Shown piece by piece: positions 1 to 10,950 of a stretch of DNA of 64,000 bases (its first letter is position 1; every line of letters starts with the position of its first letter). The notes beneath the pieces are model-generated. The model was not told the origin of the DNA. It saw only the letters and a program-made list of their open reading frames with translations, and did not search any database. The stretch is from the NCBI GenBank assembly GCA_033297205.1, contig MU859080.1:195765-259764 (forward strand), given 5' to 3'. The stretch comes from Pseudoneurospora amorphoporcata. Lineage: Eukaryota > Ascomycota > Sordariomycetes > Sordariales > Sordariaceae. The position numbers were made by a program, and so were the translations under genes.

Positions 1-402
1 TTGTTTTTTGTGCGAGATGCCCTTTCCAGGCCTGGTTTATTATTCAAGCGTACGGCTCTTATTTGGGTTGAGGACTCGAGGCCGACCCGGTATCCGGTTC
101 GCGACAAAGCCGGGTCAACAGGACCCAACTTCCGAGGAACAAGGTCAAGCCACACCCGCGTGTTGCCAATAGCCCACAATAACCGGGGAACCCAAAGTGA
201 AATCCCGTGTACTTGGGTAGAGATTCGCAGCCAATGGTTTTTACCAGGCATTGAGCGAAGGTGGCCCATAAAGACCGCGATACTTCCCCGGAGGAAAGGC
301 AGGGCAGACACTCTTTGTTTTCATCCGAGCTCTGTTCGAGAAGCAATCCGTTGTTCGCGGAATGGGCCGCCATAGATCCCCTTGTTGTTCAAGGCCTCAT
401 TG

Positions 403-410
403 TATATAAA
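403..410 (+). promoter_or_regulatory. TATA box of the hyper-intronic locus
   Basis: A TATATAAA element lies about 450 bp upstream of the first clear splice donor of the micro-intron array. A start site near 435-445 would be expected from normal TATA spacing. The roughly 400 bp upstream contains only overlapping open frames on both strands with no recognisable protein. This is a motif match plus position, not evidence of transcription. Confidence 0.5.
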
Positions 411-857
411 TGGCTGTGGTCCCCTCTGTGTTTCTGGAAGTTTTTTGAGAAGTCATCAGGCGGAACATCTTAACATCCATGTCACAACACAGATTCTAGA
501 ACACAAACACACCATCAACCTTGACAACAAACATCACGGCTGAGTATACGAGAGATTCATCTGAACCAACGATTTATCAAATGTCGAGACGAAGCTAATG
601 ACCGTTTTCAGACAACTTCCGATATCATCATTTCGAGGCGAATCCATCTCTACTATCTACTCCAGAACCGCTGGTCCTGGTTTCACTTCCAGTTAAGTTA
701 TCCCTCTACCTCCTGTACCAAGTTAATCCCTCTCGCATAACCAACCTCGGAGCACCTCGTTACCCTCTCACAAGTAGTCAACTCTTCTTTCAGTGTATAG
801 CTGACGATCTTTCCAGAATACTTTCACCCCGAATTTCGTCCCGACGACCCCTTGCAG

Positions 858-2825
858 GTAAGTCGGCCTCCCCTTTGGTCCCAAACTAACTATCAATTTA
901 CTAGACAACCACACCGTCGAAAACCATACATGTAACAGGTAAGTGCCGCCGTTTATCGAATTAAGCTTTCACTTCTTTCACGGGCTTGGTACGATCTTTC
1001 CCGAACTCAGTACTTAATAGGTAGGTAAGTTGCTCGTCACTGATTTCTCTGCTGACTGCTCATCTACAGCTCACTTTTTGCCAGATGATCATTTCACAGA
1101 TAAGTCAACCCCTTCCCTGACTGGAGGCTGACACTTTTCTGGCAGGTTCATCTTCCCCAAGGCGACAATGGCAGGTAAGTTATCCCCTCTAGGTCCAAAG
1201 CTCTGTCTCTGTTCTAGGCCGAACCATAACCCACATGAAACAAGCCCGTGAGTTTCGCAGGTAAGTGACCCCTCCCTTCGCTAGATGGCTGATAGCTCTT
1301 CTAGAATAACAATTTCAGCATAAAAAACCATCAGAGGTAAGTCAGTCTCACCCCTTGACCGAAGAACTGACCACCTGCTTCATAGGACATGATCGCCAAG
1401 GCAATCTTTCAGGTAAGTCAACCTCCCCATAGTGTGAAAGCTGATTTTTGCTAGGTCAAAGAGAGCCCATCTCATCAACTCCCGCCGAGCCAATACTCCA
1501 GGTAAGTCAACCCAATTACTGGCTTGACAGGTGACTCCTTCTAGGTCGGACCTCTTCCCACTGCAGGAGACGAATTATAATATTTCCCAGGTAAGCCCAA
1601 CACATCTATTGGAAAGCTGACGAATTCGTAGAACAACGTTCAACGTCCGATGCCCGGTCCCTGGCCCAACTCGGAACCTCGACTAACATTTCCACAGAAC
1701 GAAATGCGACTTGGCCCTACCTGTCATGGCCCGACCCCGAATCTTACCTCGAAAAGCGATTTTACCCACATCTCACCCTCGACTAACCAGAATATCCGCG
1801 GGTTTCCAATATCAAGGTAAGCTACCATCCAGTCGTCCACATGCTGACTTTGTGTCTTTAGGCCGAACAAATCACTTCAGAGTCATTCGATCAGAGCACA
1901 AGGTGAATCAGTGTCCATCTATCCAAAACAGCTGACGATAACCTCTAGGACGAGCCAAGAGACACCGACCGTAGTAAAGACACAATACTTCACGGGTAAG
2001 TCAACATCCGGCCCCCTTTAGAAGCTGACACAGTACTTGATTACAGAAATCGATCGATACCCAACCGATTTGCAACTCGACGTTCACAGATACCTAAGTT
2101 ACTTCCCCTTTGTTGGAAAGCTGACCATTTTTTTAAATTTCTTTTTTTAAAATGACAAAACTCAACACTACTAGTCCAAGCTAAGTTCTCCATCCTTCCC
2201 GTAATAGTGACGACTTACTCTAGATTCGACGGCTTGTGCAGACAGAAGCGGAAAATAACGGACTCTGTCTCACCACTCTAGGTAATATCCCCTTCCATCT
2301 GGAAAGCTAATCACCCTTCGCAGGTCGGATGACACCGAGCTATCTTCAACTCAATACATCAGAGGCAAATTCCTTTGTTGGCAAGCTAATTAACTTTTGT
2401 AGACTGAAGAGACCCATAACTCACAGGTAAGTTAAGTTGAACACTCCTCGACAGAAAAGCTCACTCCTTTCAAGGCCGAAACAAACCCAGCGACACTTCC
2501 CGATACCCAGGTAAGGTAAGCACTCCCTGCCCCTTTTCTGGTAAACTGACCGCTGCAATCTAGGTTATCCAAACACAACTCACCTAGATACGTGAGGTGA
2601 GCCCCCCATCCTCTTCTGGCATGCTGACCACTCCTCTAGGCTGGTTCTAGGGTAAAATCAAACAGAGGAGACAACTACTATACGGTTACAGGTAAGCTAT
2701 CCCCCCCATCATACTGACAAGCTACCTACAGATAAATTCACCTTCGCTCTCATAAACCCCTCCAAGGGGAGGTAAGTCATCCCTCCTGCCCATTTCAACT
2801 ATCGAATATAATTACGTGTTAACAG
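858..2825 (+). repeat. tandem array of about 20 micro-introns and micro-exons
   Basis: Intron-like units read directly: 858-904, 939-1020, 1025-1069, 1100-1145 (AT donor), 1175-1217, 1261-1304, 1337-1385, 1413-1454, 1502-1544, 1591-1631, 1817-1861, 1903-1948, 1996-2046, 2282-2323, 2365-2402 (GC donor), 2427-2474, 2511-2563, 2597-2639, 2692-2731, 2772-2825. Most follow GTAAGTCAACC, a C-rich run, TTGGAAAGCTGACC, then TTCTAG, so they resemble each other well beyond the splice signals. Many exons begin with G(T/C)CGRA. The unit is about 90 bp. This fits tandem amplification of a joined intron-exon unit followed by divergence. Two further units at 2094-2174 and 2181-2223 look decayed, with CTAAGT in place of GTAAGT. 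Confidence 0.8.
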
Positions 2826-3482
2826 GCCCGCATACCAACATTAATAGATACGACTAGGTAGACTCCGTCTATATATGTATGGCCCCGCACTGATACGCCC
2901 ACTCATGGATCACCATTACCCACCGTCTATCGATTTATTTACGAAGAGAATGTCTATGTACCAAAACCCAGCCGAGTGGCTGGCTGATGACTGCATAGTT
3001 CGAGTTGGCTTTTCTCTTATCTATTTTACTTTCCTCTATTGTTCTGCTCCTATCTCTTCCCCGTTCTTGCTACCCCCTCCTTCTTTCTGTTCTCCTCCTT
3101 GCAATTGCTGTTCTACCTTACTTTTCCCCCGTTTCTTTCACCTGTGCAATCATCTATCTGTCTTCCTACCTCAGTATTTATTTTTCTATCTTCTTTTTCG
3201 AAAGGCGAGTGTCTGATATATCTCCCATCTCTTTGTCTTTGTCTTTGTGTGCCAATTGCCCCGTATCCTCATTGTTAAACCTCAGTCCATGCGGGTTGAA
3301 CTTCTCCGTGCTTTCATCCTTTCTCCTTTTGCGTGTCTGTCATGAAATCAAGTGATTCTGTACAGCACGCCACCTTCATATTTGTGTTTTGGCCGATGAT
3401 TGTCTACGCACTTCAACGTGTTATCGCGACATTTTGGAGAGGTCGCTATGGGTTATTTGGGAACTAGGATATACAGGTAACG

Positions 3483-3488
3483 AATAAA
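3483..3488 (+). terminator. poly(A) signal AATAAA
   Basis: A canonical AATAAA stands about 660 bp after the last array intron and downstream of a pyrimidine-rich stretch (3010-3240). It is a plausible 3' end signal for the hyper-intronic transcript. From here to the end of the PPR gene (about 780 bp) I see only spacer with an A-rich run near 4179-4196, which lies in the 3' flank of the minus-strand gene. Confidence 0.35.
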
Positions 3489-4270
3489 GCAGCATTGGAT
3501 TGGGCACGCTAGAATCTCGAATTGTCAATCACATTTTAATCTGCTGCTCCGAGTGGTGGTACCATTTAAATTGTTTTTGCTGCTTCTAATAATATGTGCA
3601 GAGGGGAGATTTCGTTTGCTCGAACGTCTAACGGTTGGCTTTGCCGTGGTGGTATACGTTCCATGCCGCGCCATACCATGCCTGTTCTCCTTTCCTTCCT
3701 ATTAGCCTCAACCGATAAATGGTATCTAGCTAGCAGCGCCCGCCCTAGAAGGATATAACAAAAAGAAAAAGAAAGCAAGCCCGATCCTCTATTTTCAACC
3801 CTTCCCTTCCGTCAACCGAGCCACACAACCTTGACCGAACACATTGTCGGCTGGCGGGGCCCCCGGTTTAAAACCAACCCACCCATCCAACAAGAATTTG
3901 ACACCGGAACGCCGCCCGCTGATGTTTGACCGAAATGACCAGACCCAGATCTAGCCCAGAAATAACTTTTGGAAAGAAAAGACGAAATCATGATCGCAGC
4001 CTTCCCTTTCTTTTTTTCCTTCCTTCTATCCATCCGGCATCCCAATCCCAATGACCTCGTTTGCAATAATACCCCCTTTGAAGCCAAGAAAAACAGTAAA
4101 CCGTAACACATTCAGCAATGTCATGATGCAAACTTTCTTGCTAGGGGGTATCATAAAAGTCATTCCCAACCCAAAAAGAAAAAAAAAAAAAAAAAGAGGA
4201 GGCCGTGATCAAATCAGACAACCGAAAAAGAAAGAGAAACCGACTCGGCAATCCTCTAGAGACAGCTGCT

Positions 4271-7200
4271 CTACGCAGAAGCCTCCTCAGCATTACCGCC
4301 ACCCAACAACTCCAGCACCTTGTTAACAACAGCACTGGGATACCCACGCCCGAGCATCTCGCTCACGACACCCTTAGCACTCTCGCGCTCCTCGACGGCG
4401 AGGAACGCGCGGGTCATGGCCTCGTAAGTGCTAGGCTCCCTCTTCTCGCGACCAACAGCCGCGTAGATCTCCTTAGCCTTGGCAATGTTCTTCTCGGCCG
4501 CCCATCCGTGGATAAGAGTGTTGGCGATGTACGGAGTCATCTCAATACGCCTGGCGCGCATCTCGGCGAGCATGGGCTCGGTATCGGCGACGTGATGGTT
4601 GGCGACCATGGCCTCGAACAGAGCCTGGAAGAGGCAGGGGCTGGGAGCGATGGAGACATCGTTGATGACCGAATCGAAGACCTTACGAGCGCCTTCCATG
4701 TCGTGAAGGACGCAGCCGCGGGCGTGGATGAGAGAGGCGTAGTGGACGGGCTCGGGGTACTGGCCGGAGGCACGGATCATGTCGAGGACGGATTCGGCAG
4801 CGGTCAGATCGACAGGGTCCAGGGTGGCGTGGGTGTCGACGAGGAGCTTGAACGTGTGCGAGGTCGGGGAAATGCCCTTGGCCTTCATGCGCCCAAAGTA
4901 CTCGAGGACCTTGGTCTTGTCGCGCTTGGTGGTCAGGAAGAACTGCATCATACTGTTGTAAGGGGCCGGGCGGGCCTTGTAGTTGGGCATGGCCTCCATC
5001 TCGTCGAAGAGCTCCTCAGCAAACTTCTCGTCGCTGACGCGGCAGAGGGCGTTGACAATGGTTCCGTAGGTGACAGAGGTAGGCTTGATACCCATCTTGC
5101 GCATCTCGTTGAAGTAGAAGAGGCAGTCATCGATGCGACGAGCCTTGCCGAGCTTGCCAATTAGCGCGTTGTAGAGGAACGAGCTGGGCTCGACGCCCTC
5201 AGCCTTGGCCCGGTGGAAGATCTTGACAGCTTCCGAAGCCTCATCGAAAGTCTTGGTAGACTCCTTCAGAGTAGTGATGTAGAGACCGAAGGTGTTGGCA
5301 GAGGGAGTAGAGCCCATGGCGAGCAGTTCTTGGTGGTACTGCTCGGCCCCGGCCCTGTCACCCAAGGTAAGGCAAGCACCAACCATGGCATCCAGAATCG
5401 AGGACCAACCGTAGCGAACGACAGCATACTGAGGGAGAAGTGGGACGTCGGTGCGGGCCATGGCGAGGATATCGAAGCAAAGATCCATCTTGCCGTCGCG
5501 GGCAGCAGCAGAGATAAGCTTGGCATAGGTGATGTAGCGAGGATGACGACCAGCGCGGCGCATGTTCCGGAAGCGAGTAAGAGCATCGTTCAACTTGGGA
5601 CCCTTGCGGGCATTGCCTTCGAGATCCTCGGAGATGAGCGCGGAACCCTTGAAGTCGGTGCTGTGGGCATATGGGTCGAAGCTATCCTCGATTGACGCGG
5701 TGGGGGTAGGCAGGTACGGGGAAGCGCCGAGAGATTGAGGGGCGTATGGAGCATGTGATGGGAGCATACGAGGGTCAGTGACGCCGCGAGCAGTCATGAA
5801 CTCGTGAATGAACTCGGCAGCCTCCTCAATCTCATCAGCCACCTGCGCCTTGGTCTCAGCGGAAGCACTCTCGCAAATGCGATGGAACATGTGCTCGGCT
5901 TCAGTCAAGCCTTCGGCAACCTTGCCGGAGCCAATGAGAGCAATAGCGAACATGGCAGTGGGCTCAATGAAAGACGAAGTGGCCTTGACCTCAGGGTGGC
6001 TAAGAGCGGCCCAGTACCTGGCAGCACTGGCAACATCGGCTTGGCGCACGCTCATGGCGAGCAAAGCAATTGCAGGATCGGCGGCCTCGTTGTGAGAGTC
6101 AATGGTGGAGAAGGCAGTGACGGCAACGTTCTTGTAGCCATGGTCAGCAGCCGCAATGGCAACTTGGCTCATGACACGCGTCCTGTCATCCTGCTCCACG
6201 CTTTGAGCCCAGCGGAGTGCTTCCTCGTAGATACCGCGGTCGAGGAACCCCTTGACAAAACCACCGCTGATGATAGCATCCTTGATACCCGCGGCGCTGA
6301 CGTCATACTCCTCAACAATCTTCTTGTAGAACTTCATGGCGCCCTCAAGCTTGCCAGAGACAACGTAAGCGTTGATGACTGCAGCGTACACCTGGGCGTC
6401 AAGGCGATCCTGAAGAGTGGGCTCGCCGTTGTCGTTGGCAATGGCGAGGTTGCGGTACTCATTGTAGCACTCGACGGCACTGATCAAATCACCCGCGTTG
6501 GCGAATGCTGTGATCATGGCAGGGAAGGTGGCGGCGAACGGAATTACCCGGTTCGCCTCCAGATGCTCAAACAGGTGAAGCATGTCCGACACCCGACCAG
6601 ACTGAGCACAAGCAGAGATAAGCTGGTGGTAGGTCTCGGAGGAGTAGACAGCCTTGTCAGACGTCATGGAAGACTGGAAAAGCTTCAAAGCCAAGTCCAG
6701 ACGATCATCCTCGCAAAGAATGGCATAGTCGAGCTCCTGTGAGACAAACATGAACTTGCCAGGCTCGTCCATGCCACCGAAGCGGAGACGCTTATCCTGA
6801 AGAAGACTCTTGGAAGCAAACACCTCGAGCGAACGAGAAGCAAGCAAGCCGACGAGGATGTTGTAGGTGTCACTGTCAGGAGACACCTTGCGCTTGAGCA
6901 TATCAGCGTAGACATCCAGGGCCTTGGAGACAATCTCGGATTTCTCCGAGGGGAGGTGAATAGCAGCCATGAGGAGGGCATTGTAGGCGGTCGCGGTAGG
7001 CTGGATGTTAGCGAGCAGCATGCCCTCGAACACGGCAGGAATCTCGGCATAGCGGGCAGCCTCGGAGAGCTTGGTGAGGTGGACGGCGTAGCTGATAGAC
7101 TGAGCGTCGAGCGGAGGAGTGGCAGTCCGGGCGACACTGGCAGGGGTGCGCAGGTGGGAGGCCGGAGTGCGAGATCGGGATCGAATCTCTTCCTCCAGCT

Positions 7201-7828
7201 TTTCGGCAAGGGCGGGCGATGTGGCCCGAAGAGACTCGAGTTCCTCCTCGACGGCCTCTAGCTGTTTCCGAACCTCGATCTCCTCTTCGATTCTAGCGTT
7301 GATGTGAGCGAGGGCGGCCTCAGCCTCGGCCGGAACCCGGGAGACGCCATCATCCAGGTTGGCAACCTCATCAGCAGCCAAAGCGAGAGTGTTTGCGTCT
7401 CCCTGGGCGAGAACGGAAGCGGCGGTAGGCTTCCACTCGATAAGCTTGGGGAATTGGAACTGAACCCATTCCTGGTCTTGTTCTTCTCCAGCCTCATGGG
7501 CAGCCTGCGACTTTTGCAGCTGCTCATAGTAGGCATCCAGAAGACCGGCATTGCTGGGGAGGACCGTCGTCTTGTTGTCATGGCGAGCCTCGACGGAACC
7601 GCCAGCGTTCAGGTTGTTGCTGGTGCGGAAAGCATCCTGAAGACCGAGCTTGGAGAGGCGGCCACCCAACCTCGTGCTGCTACGCCGAGCAAAGGATGGC
7701 CGGTTTTGGGGGTTTAGAACATTGTGGTGGGTGGCAGCTACGAATGACTGGGCGTAGCCGTGGGTGAAGGACTTTGAAAATCCGGAGCGGATAACGTTCT
7801 GAAAGACGGTCGAGTAGACGGAGGGCAT
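4271..7828 (-). CDS. large pentatricopeptide repeat (PPR) protein, probably mitochondrial
   Basis: An uninterrupted 1185-aa frame. The N-terminus (about 1-65) is rich in Arg, Ser and Phe and poor in acidic residues, as in a mitochondrial presequence. Residues about 170-225 form a Glu/Arg-rich predicted coiled coil. From about residue 250 to 1165 come repeated PPR units, recognisable by TAYNALLMAAI, DTYNILVGLL, FLYNALIGKLGKA and GIKPTSVTYGTIVNAL. PPR proteins bind organellar RNA sequence-specifically. Size and architecture recall the Pet309/CYA-5 class that activates COX1 mRNA translation, but I cannot distinguish that from other large fungal PPR proteins by reading. No intron is needed, and the frame opens with MPSVYSTVF. 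Its 5' flank is shared with a long empty spacer. Confidence 0.9.
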   Translation of the reverse strand: MPSVYSTVFQNVIRSGFSKSFTHGYAQSFVAATHHNVLNPQNRPSFARRSSTRLGGRLSKLGLQDAFRTSNNLNAGGSVEARHDNKTTVLPSNAGLLDAYYEQLQKSQAAHEAGEEQDQEWVQFQFPKLIEWKPTAASVLAQGDANTLALAADEVANLDDGVSRVPAEAEAALAHINARIEEEIEVRKQLEAVEEELESLRATSPALAEKLEEEIRSRSRTPASHLRTPASVARTATPPLDAQSISYAVHLTKLSEAARYAEIPAVFEGMLLANIQPTATAYNALLMAAIHLPSEKSEIVSKALDVYADMLKRKVSPDSDTYNILVGLLASRSLEVFASKSLLQDKRLRFGGMDEPGKFMFVSQELDYAILCEDDRLDLALKLFQSSMTSDKAVYSSETYHQLISACAQSGRVSDMLHLFEHLEANRVIPFAATFPAMITAFANAGDLISAVECYNEYRNLAIANDNGEPTLQDRLDAQVYAAVINAYVVSGKLEGAMKFYKKIVEEYDVSAAGIKDAIISGGFVKGFLDRGIYEEALRWAQSVEQDDRTRVMSQVAIAAADHGYKNVAVTAFSTIDSHNEAADPAIALLAMSVRQADVASAARYWAALSHPEVKATSSFIEPTAMFAIALIGSGKVAEGLTEAEHMFHRICESASAETKAQVADEIEEAAEFIHEFMTARGVTDPRMLPSHAPYAPQSLGASPYLPTPTASIEDSFDPYAHSTDFKGSALISEDLEGNARKGPKLNDALTRFRNMRRAGRHPRYITYAKLISAAARDGKMDLCFDILAMARTDVPLLPQYAVVRYGWSSILDAMVGACLTLGDRAGAEQYHQELLAMGSTPSANTFGLYITTLKESTKTFDEASEAVKIFHRAKAEGVEPSSFLYNALIGKLGKARRIDDCLFYFNEMRKMGIKPTSVTYGTIVNALCRVSDEKFAEELFDEMEAMPNYKARPAPYNSMMQFFLTTKRDKTKVLEYFGRMKAKGISPTSHTFKLLVDTHATLDPVDLTAAESVLDMIRASGQYPEPVHYASLIHARGCVLHDMEGARKVFDSVINDVSIAPSPCLFQALFEAMVANHHVADTEPMLAEMRARRIEMTPYIANTLIHGWAAEKNIAKAKEIYAAVGREKREPSTYEAMTRAFLAVEERESAKGVVSEMLGRGYPSAVVNKVLELLGGGNAEEASA

Positions 7829-10800
7829 TTAGGAGACACCTGAGGAGGAGGGGGTCTGCGGTTTGGAGTTAAGGGTTAGCATGGTCGTTCTTGTTGTTTG
7901 TTGATATGGTGATACATCGATGGCGGTTGGGGTGTTCGATGAGGGCAGGAACCGATAAACGGACGAATGGGAGTTGGCCGTCAACTTACAAGGTAGGAAG
8001 GGTCGATGCGCTATTGCAGGTTCATTTGACGACAGTTAAGCCGTCAAACAAACGCGCGATCTAGGAGTAAATATCTCGTAAAGAGGTTATTGAGAGGGAA
8101 GCTGTTCGAAAACAACCAAAAGTGAAAAAAAAAGAAAGACTTTGTGCGGTCGGGAACAGAGTATTCTAGGATGCGTAGTTTATTTGAAGTGTCGGCCCCG
8201 GTGTGTGGCCCGCGTGCCGGGGACGATGGATAGGTGCCCTGGACAACTCAAATGTGGATGATCACTGCCGGTCGCTTGTAACTTTTTGCGGGTTTTTTTT
8301 TTTTCTGTCAGGCCGACCCCCGCCATCGATCGACACCCTGGCGAACTGTCTCCTCCTGTCCACCGTTTGCGCGCCGAGTGGACGAAAGGGATCAGCGGTG
8401 GTTTAGCGGGTGCTGCTTGTCCTGCGGGGGCTTGTCGTCGTTGTTGGAGTCGCTACGCGGGTGGACTCGGACCAAACGAGCCAAAATTAGTCAGATGCTA
8501 CTAGCGTTCCTTCCCGCTGCTCCCTCTCGGGCAAAAGCGTACCTCTGACTTGGAGATACGTCCCGCAGTGCCTACCTTACCTTCCTCGATGATTAATCAC
8601 CGATGCTGTACTCAGTACCTAGACTAATCTTCGGGAGGATCACGATAGTGGAAGTTGGACAAGTTGTGTTGCGCGAACTGTTGGAAGCGGAAGAGCCTTC
8701 TCAATCAACTTGATAGAAGAGTGTCGGATAGCACCACCACCGAGACGTTCAACTACGGATTCCAATTCTGTTCGAGCGGGAGGCGTTCGCCTCCCAAGAG
8801 AACAGCTTCTGGCTTCAACTGCTTCAACATCGATGGACCCTGACCGTGTTCCAGGTTCAGACGGCTGAAGATATCTTGACCGGCAAGACGAAACCAAGGT
8901 CATGCCTGTGTCCTCAGGTTCGTCTCCTTGCCCTTCTGTCAGATTCGAACCTCGTTGCTGCGATTCCATATTGTCATGGCGATGCGTGTCTACGGCGTAG
9001 CACTCGCAAAACACAAGCCGAGCCGATTCAGTGACACGCGTCCATCGTCGCCTCCTCCTCCACCCTTTTTGGCCATCTTCCTGAGGCTGTGCGCCCTACG
9101 CCACGGTTGATGGTATCCTCCAAGCGATATCTTCCTGCCACTTTCTCCCGCTCTTCCAAACCGGTCGAATGCAGTCCGTAGGATTCATGAATTCCCCATC
9201 TGATTCTCCGTGTCGCCTCTCGATCCCGGTCAACCACCTGCTGCTGGTGGACAACATGGAAAGTGGAGGGTCGGTTATGAAAGTGGGTGCAGATGCGACC
9301 CCCCGCCGCGAGAATGGAATGCGAAAGTGACAAGAAGTTGGACAGTCCCTTTTGCTAGGACGCTAACAGGGCTGGGGTCTTTTAAGCCGTGCTTCTTCTG
9401 CAAAAGAAGGTCTCTCTGCATTAGTTCCCTGCAGCAAGCGACTTTCCCCAGGTTTTTTAACATCCCTGAAGACGGGCGCTGGAAGCTTCAACGCCTTTTC
9501 GGGTTTCAATGGGGACTGCGACATTTGCAAAGCTTTTTTTTCTGTTCTTTGATGCCACCGCACTGAGACATTCGATGGGGCTAGAATGGCAAAGTGTTCC
9601 AACCCATGGCATCCGGTTTTGAGTTGCAACATCTTTTATTTGTCAAAGCGAGCGTGAGAAAGGCGGACGGACATAAGGAATCGTCAACTCCAACAGTTGC
9701 CCATTTCTTTTTCCCCAGCTTGCGGAAAGACAACTTGGTGTTGGAATGCAACCACACCGTTGTCCGCCGTGGCACTTGACCAGCTGCTTCGCTTATCAGA
9801 TTCAGATCCGATCATCACCATCTGACATGGATGGCAAGTACTAGGTACAGTGCAGTACTTGGTTGGTCCTGGGATCGTGTAAGAGTCACACGTACATCTG
9901 ACAGCGTCTGCGACGAGAATTTGCCGTTACGAGTCGGGCTTTGCAATGCCCCGTCCGAGCCGCACTCAACTCTCAGACATCCAAGACCCTTGTCGCCATG
10001 CCGATAAGGTTCTCATGGAACTTCTTCTGTCATCAAGGTCACACTAACACCGGAAGACCCCCACCCCTCTCCCCCATCAGTGGACTTCCGTATTCCCAAC
10101 CAGGTCCTACCTCGGGCGTCCGTCCCGGTTATCACCGAGGCCGCTCGGAGCAGCGGAGCCGAATCAAGGCCGTCTTTTGGAACGTTAGCGTCGGACCCCC
10201 CGGGTGTCGGAGAGATCACAGCTCCACCGATAAATGGACTGTAAAAATCCACAATTCGCATCGAGGCATTTCCCACGCAACGACTACATGAATCATGATG
10301 GTTTCTTGGTGCCTGATTACTATTTTCAACAAGATACCTACCTATAGGTAGTGCCTCTTCGCTTCTGTCTTTTTCCACATGGTAGTCGTGGTACCCTGTT
10401 CATAACTTCAGTCTCGAGCCTACATCTGATAGTCACCACTTTGGTGATCCCCTCGAGTGGCTGCTATGAGCTTGAAAGTAGGGAGAACTGAGAAGGGAAG
10501 AATGCACTATTGGACCTCCAGGTCTCGTCAACCATTCCGCCTGGTTGGCCCAATTCTCCGAAATAACTCCAATTTCGATCTACTGGAAAAGGGCAACAGC
10601 CATAGTGGTCGCTCCTTCTCATGAAAACAGTTCGTCATGTTGTGTTTACAAGCGCAAGGGGCTCACCACCTCTCGCCCCGCACTGTCGGTGATGTCGACC
10701 CCACCTGGATTTAAGCTCTCCTGAATGGCTCTTTCATTCGAGATTCACCACTCACTGCAGTGTTGTCCCTGACGATCATCCCAATCATCAACTTCCACTT

Positions 10801-10950
10801 GGCACATCCAACAACACATCTGTTCGGACGTTTTGGTGATATTCAATTCATTCGTAATTATTGGTACACCTCTTCGCATCATCAATTCCCCCTTTTACCA
10901 CACCCAACACCCACGAGACACCAAAAACAGCCATCACCATAGGAAGCAAT
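7829..10950. other. 3.1-kb gene-free spacer
   Basis: This spacer separates the divergently transcribed PPR and phosphomevalonate kinase genes. The open frames inside it (the longest about 120 aa, at 8640-9014 on the minus strand and 10013-10378) show no family motif, no coherent hydrophobic or charged pattern and overlapping frames on the other strand. The first few hundred bases on each side should hold the two promoters. I see no tRNA, 5S rRNA or transposon end. Confidence 0.6.

Larger units (their letters stand above)
435..3500 (+). ncRNA. candidate multi-intron long non-coding RNA
   Basis: The interval runs from a TATA box (403-410) through about 20 consecutive short intron-like units (858-2825) to a pyrimidine-rich 3' part and an AATAAA at 3483-3488. 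Joining the putative exons between about 1070 and 1590 closes all three frames: TAA in the exon starting at 1218, TGA late in that exon, and TAA or TGA within the next two exons. Exon lengths (mostly 24-52 nt) are not kept to multiples of three, so a coding mRNA is unlikely. The introns are too short to hold typical box C/D or H/ACA snoRNAs, which argues against a snoRNA host gene. The ends are inferred from the motifs. The function is unknown. A decayed coding gene is the main alternative. Confidence 0.5.

Noticed and set aside
1..375. 124-aa plus-strand frame at the window start
   Set aside because: A minus-strand frame of similar length overlaps it, it begins at TTG, and there is no motif; it lies in the likely promoter of the hyper-intronic locus.
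858..2825. snoRNA host gene explanation of the intron array
   Set aside because: Introns of 38-54 nt leave no room for typical box C/D or H/ACA RNAs, and the CTGA motifs are the branch sites.
2875..3355. Overlapping hydrophobic frames of 79-116 aa
   Set aside because: They arise from a pyrimidine-rich stretch that is open in all three plus frames, which gives Leu/Ser/Phe-rich pseudo-membrane proteins.
4205..5164. 319-aa plus-strand frame and several others opposite the PPR gene
   Set aside because: Antisense shadows of a well-supported coding gene with strong third-position bias.
8938..8955. B-box-like TTCGAACC
   Set aside because: Flanking bases do not form a T stem or acceptor stem, so not a tRNA.
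8640..9014. 124-aa minus-strand frame
   Set aside because: No motif, plus frames overlap it, and composition is like spacer.
10861..10950. N-terminal extension of phosphomevalonate kinase from a TTG
   Set aside because: Non-ATG start, and the ATG at 10951 begins exactly at the conserved GHMP N-terminus.
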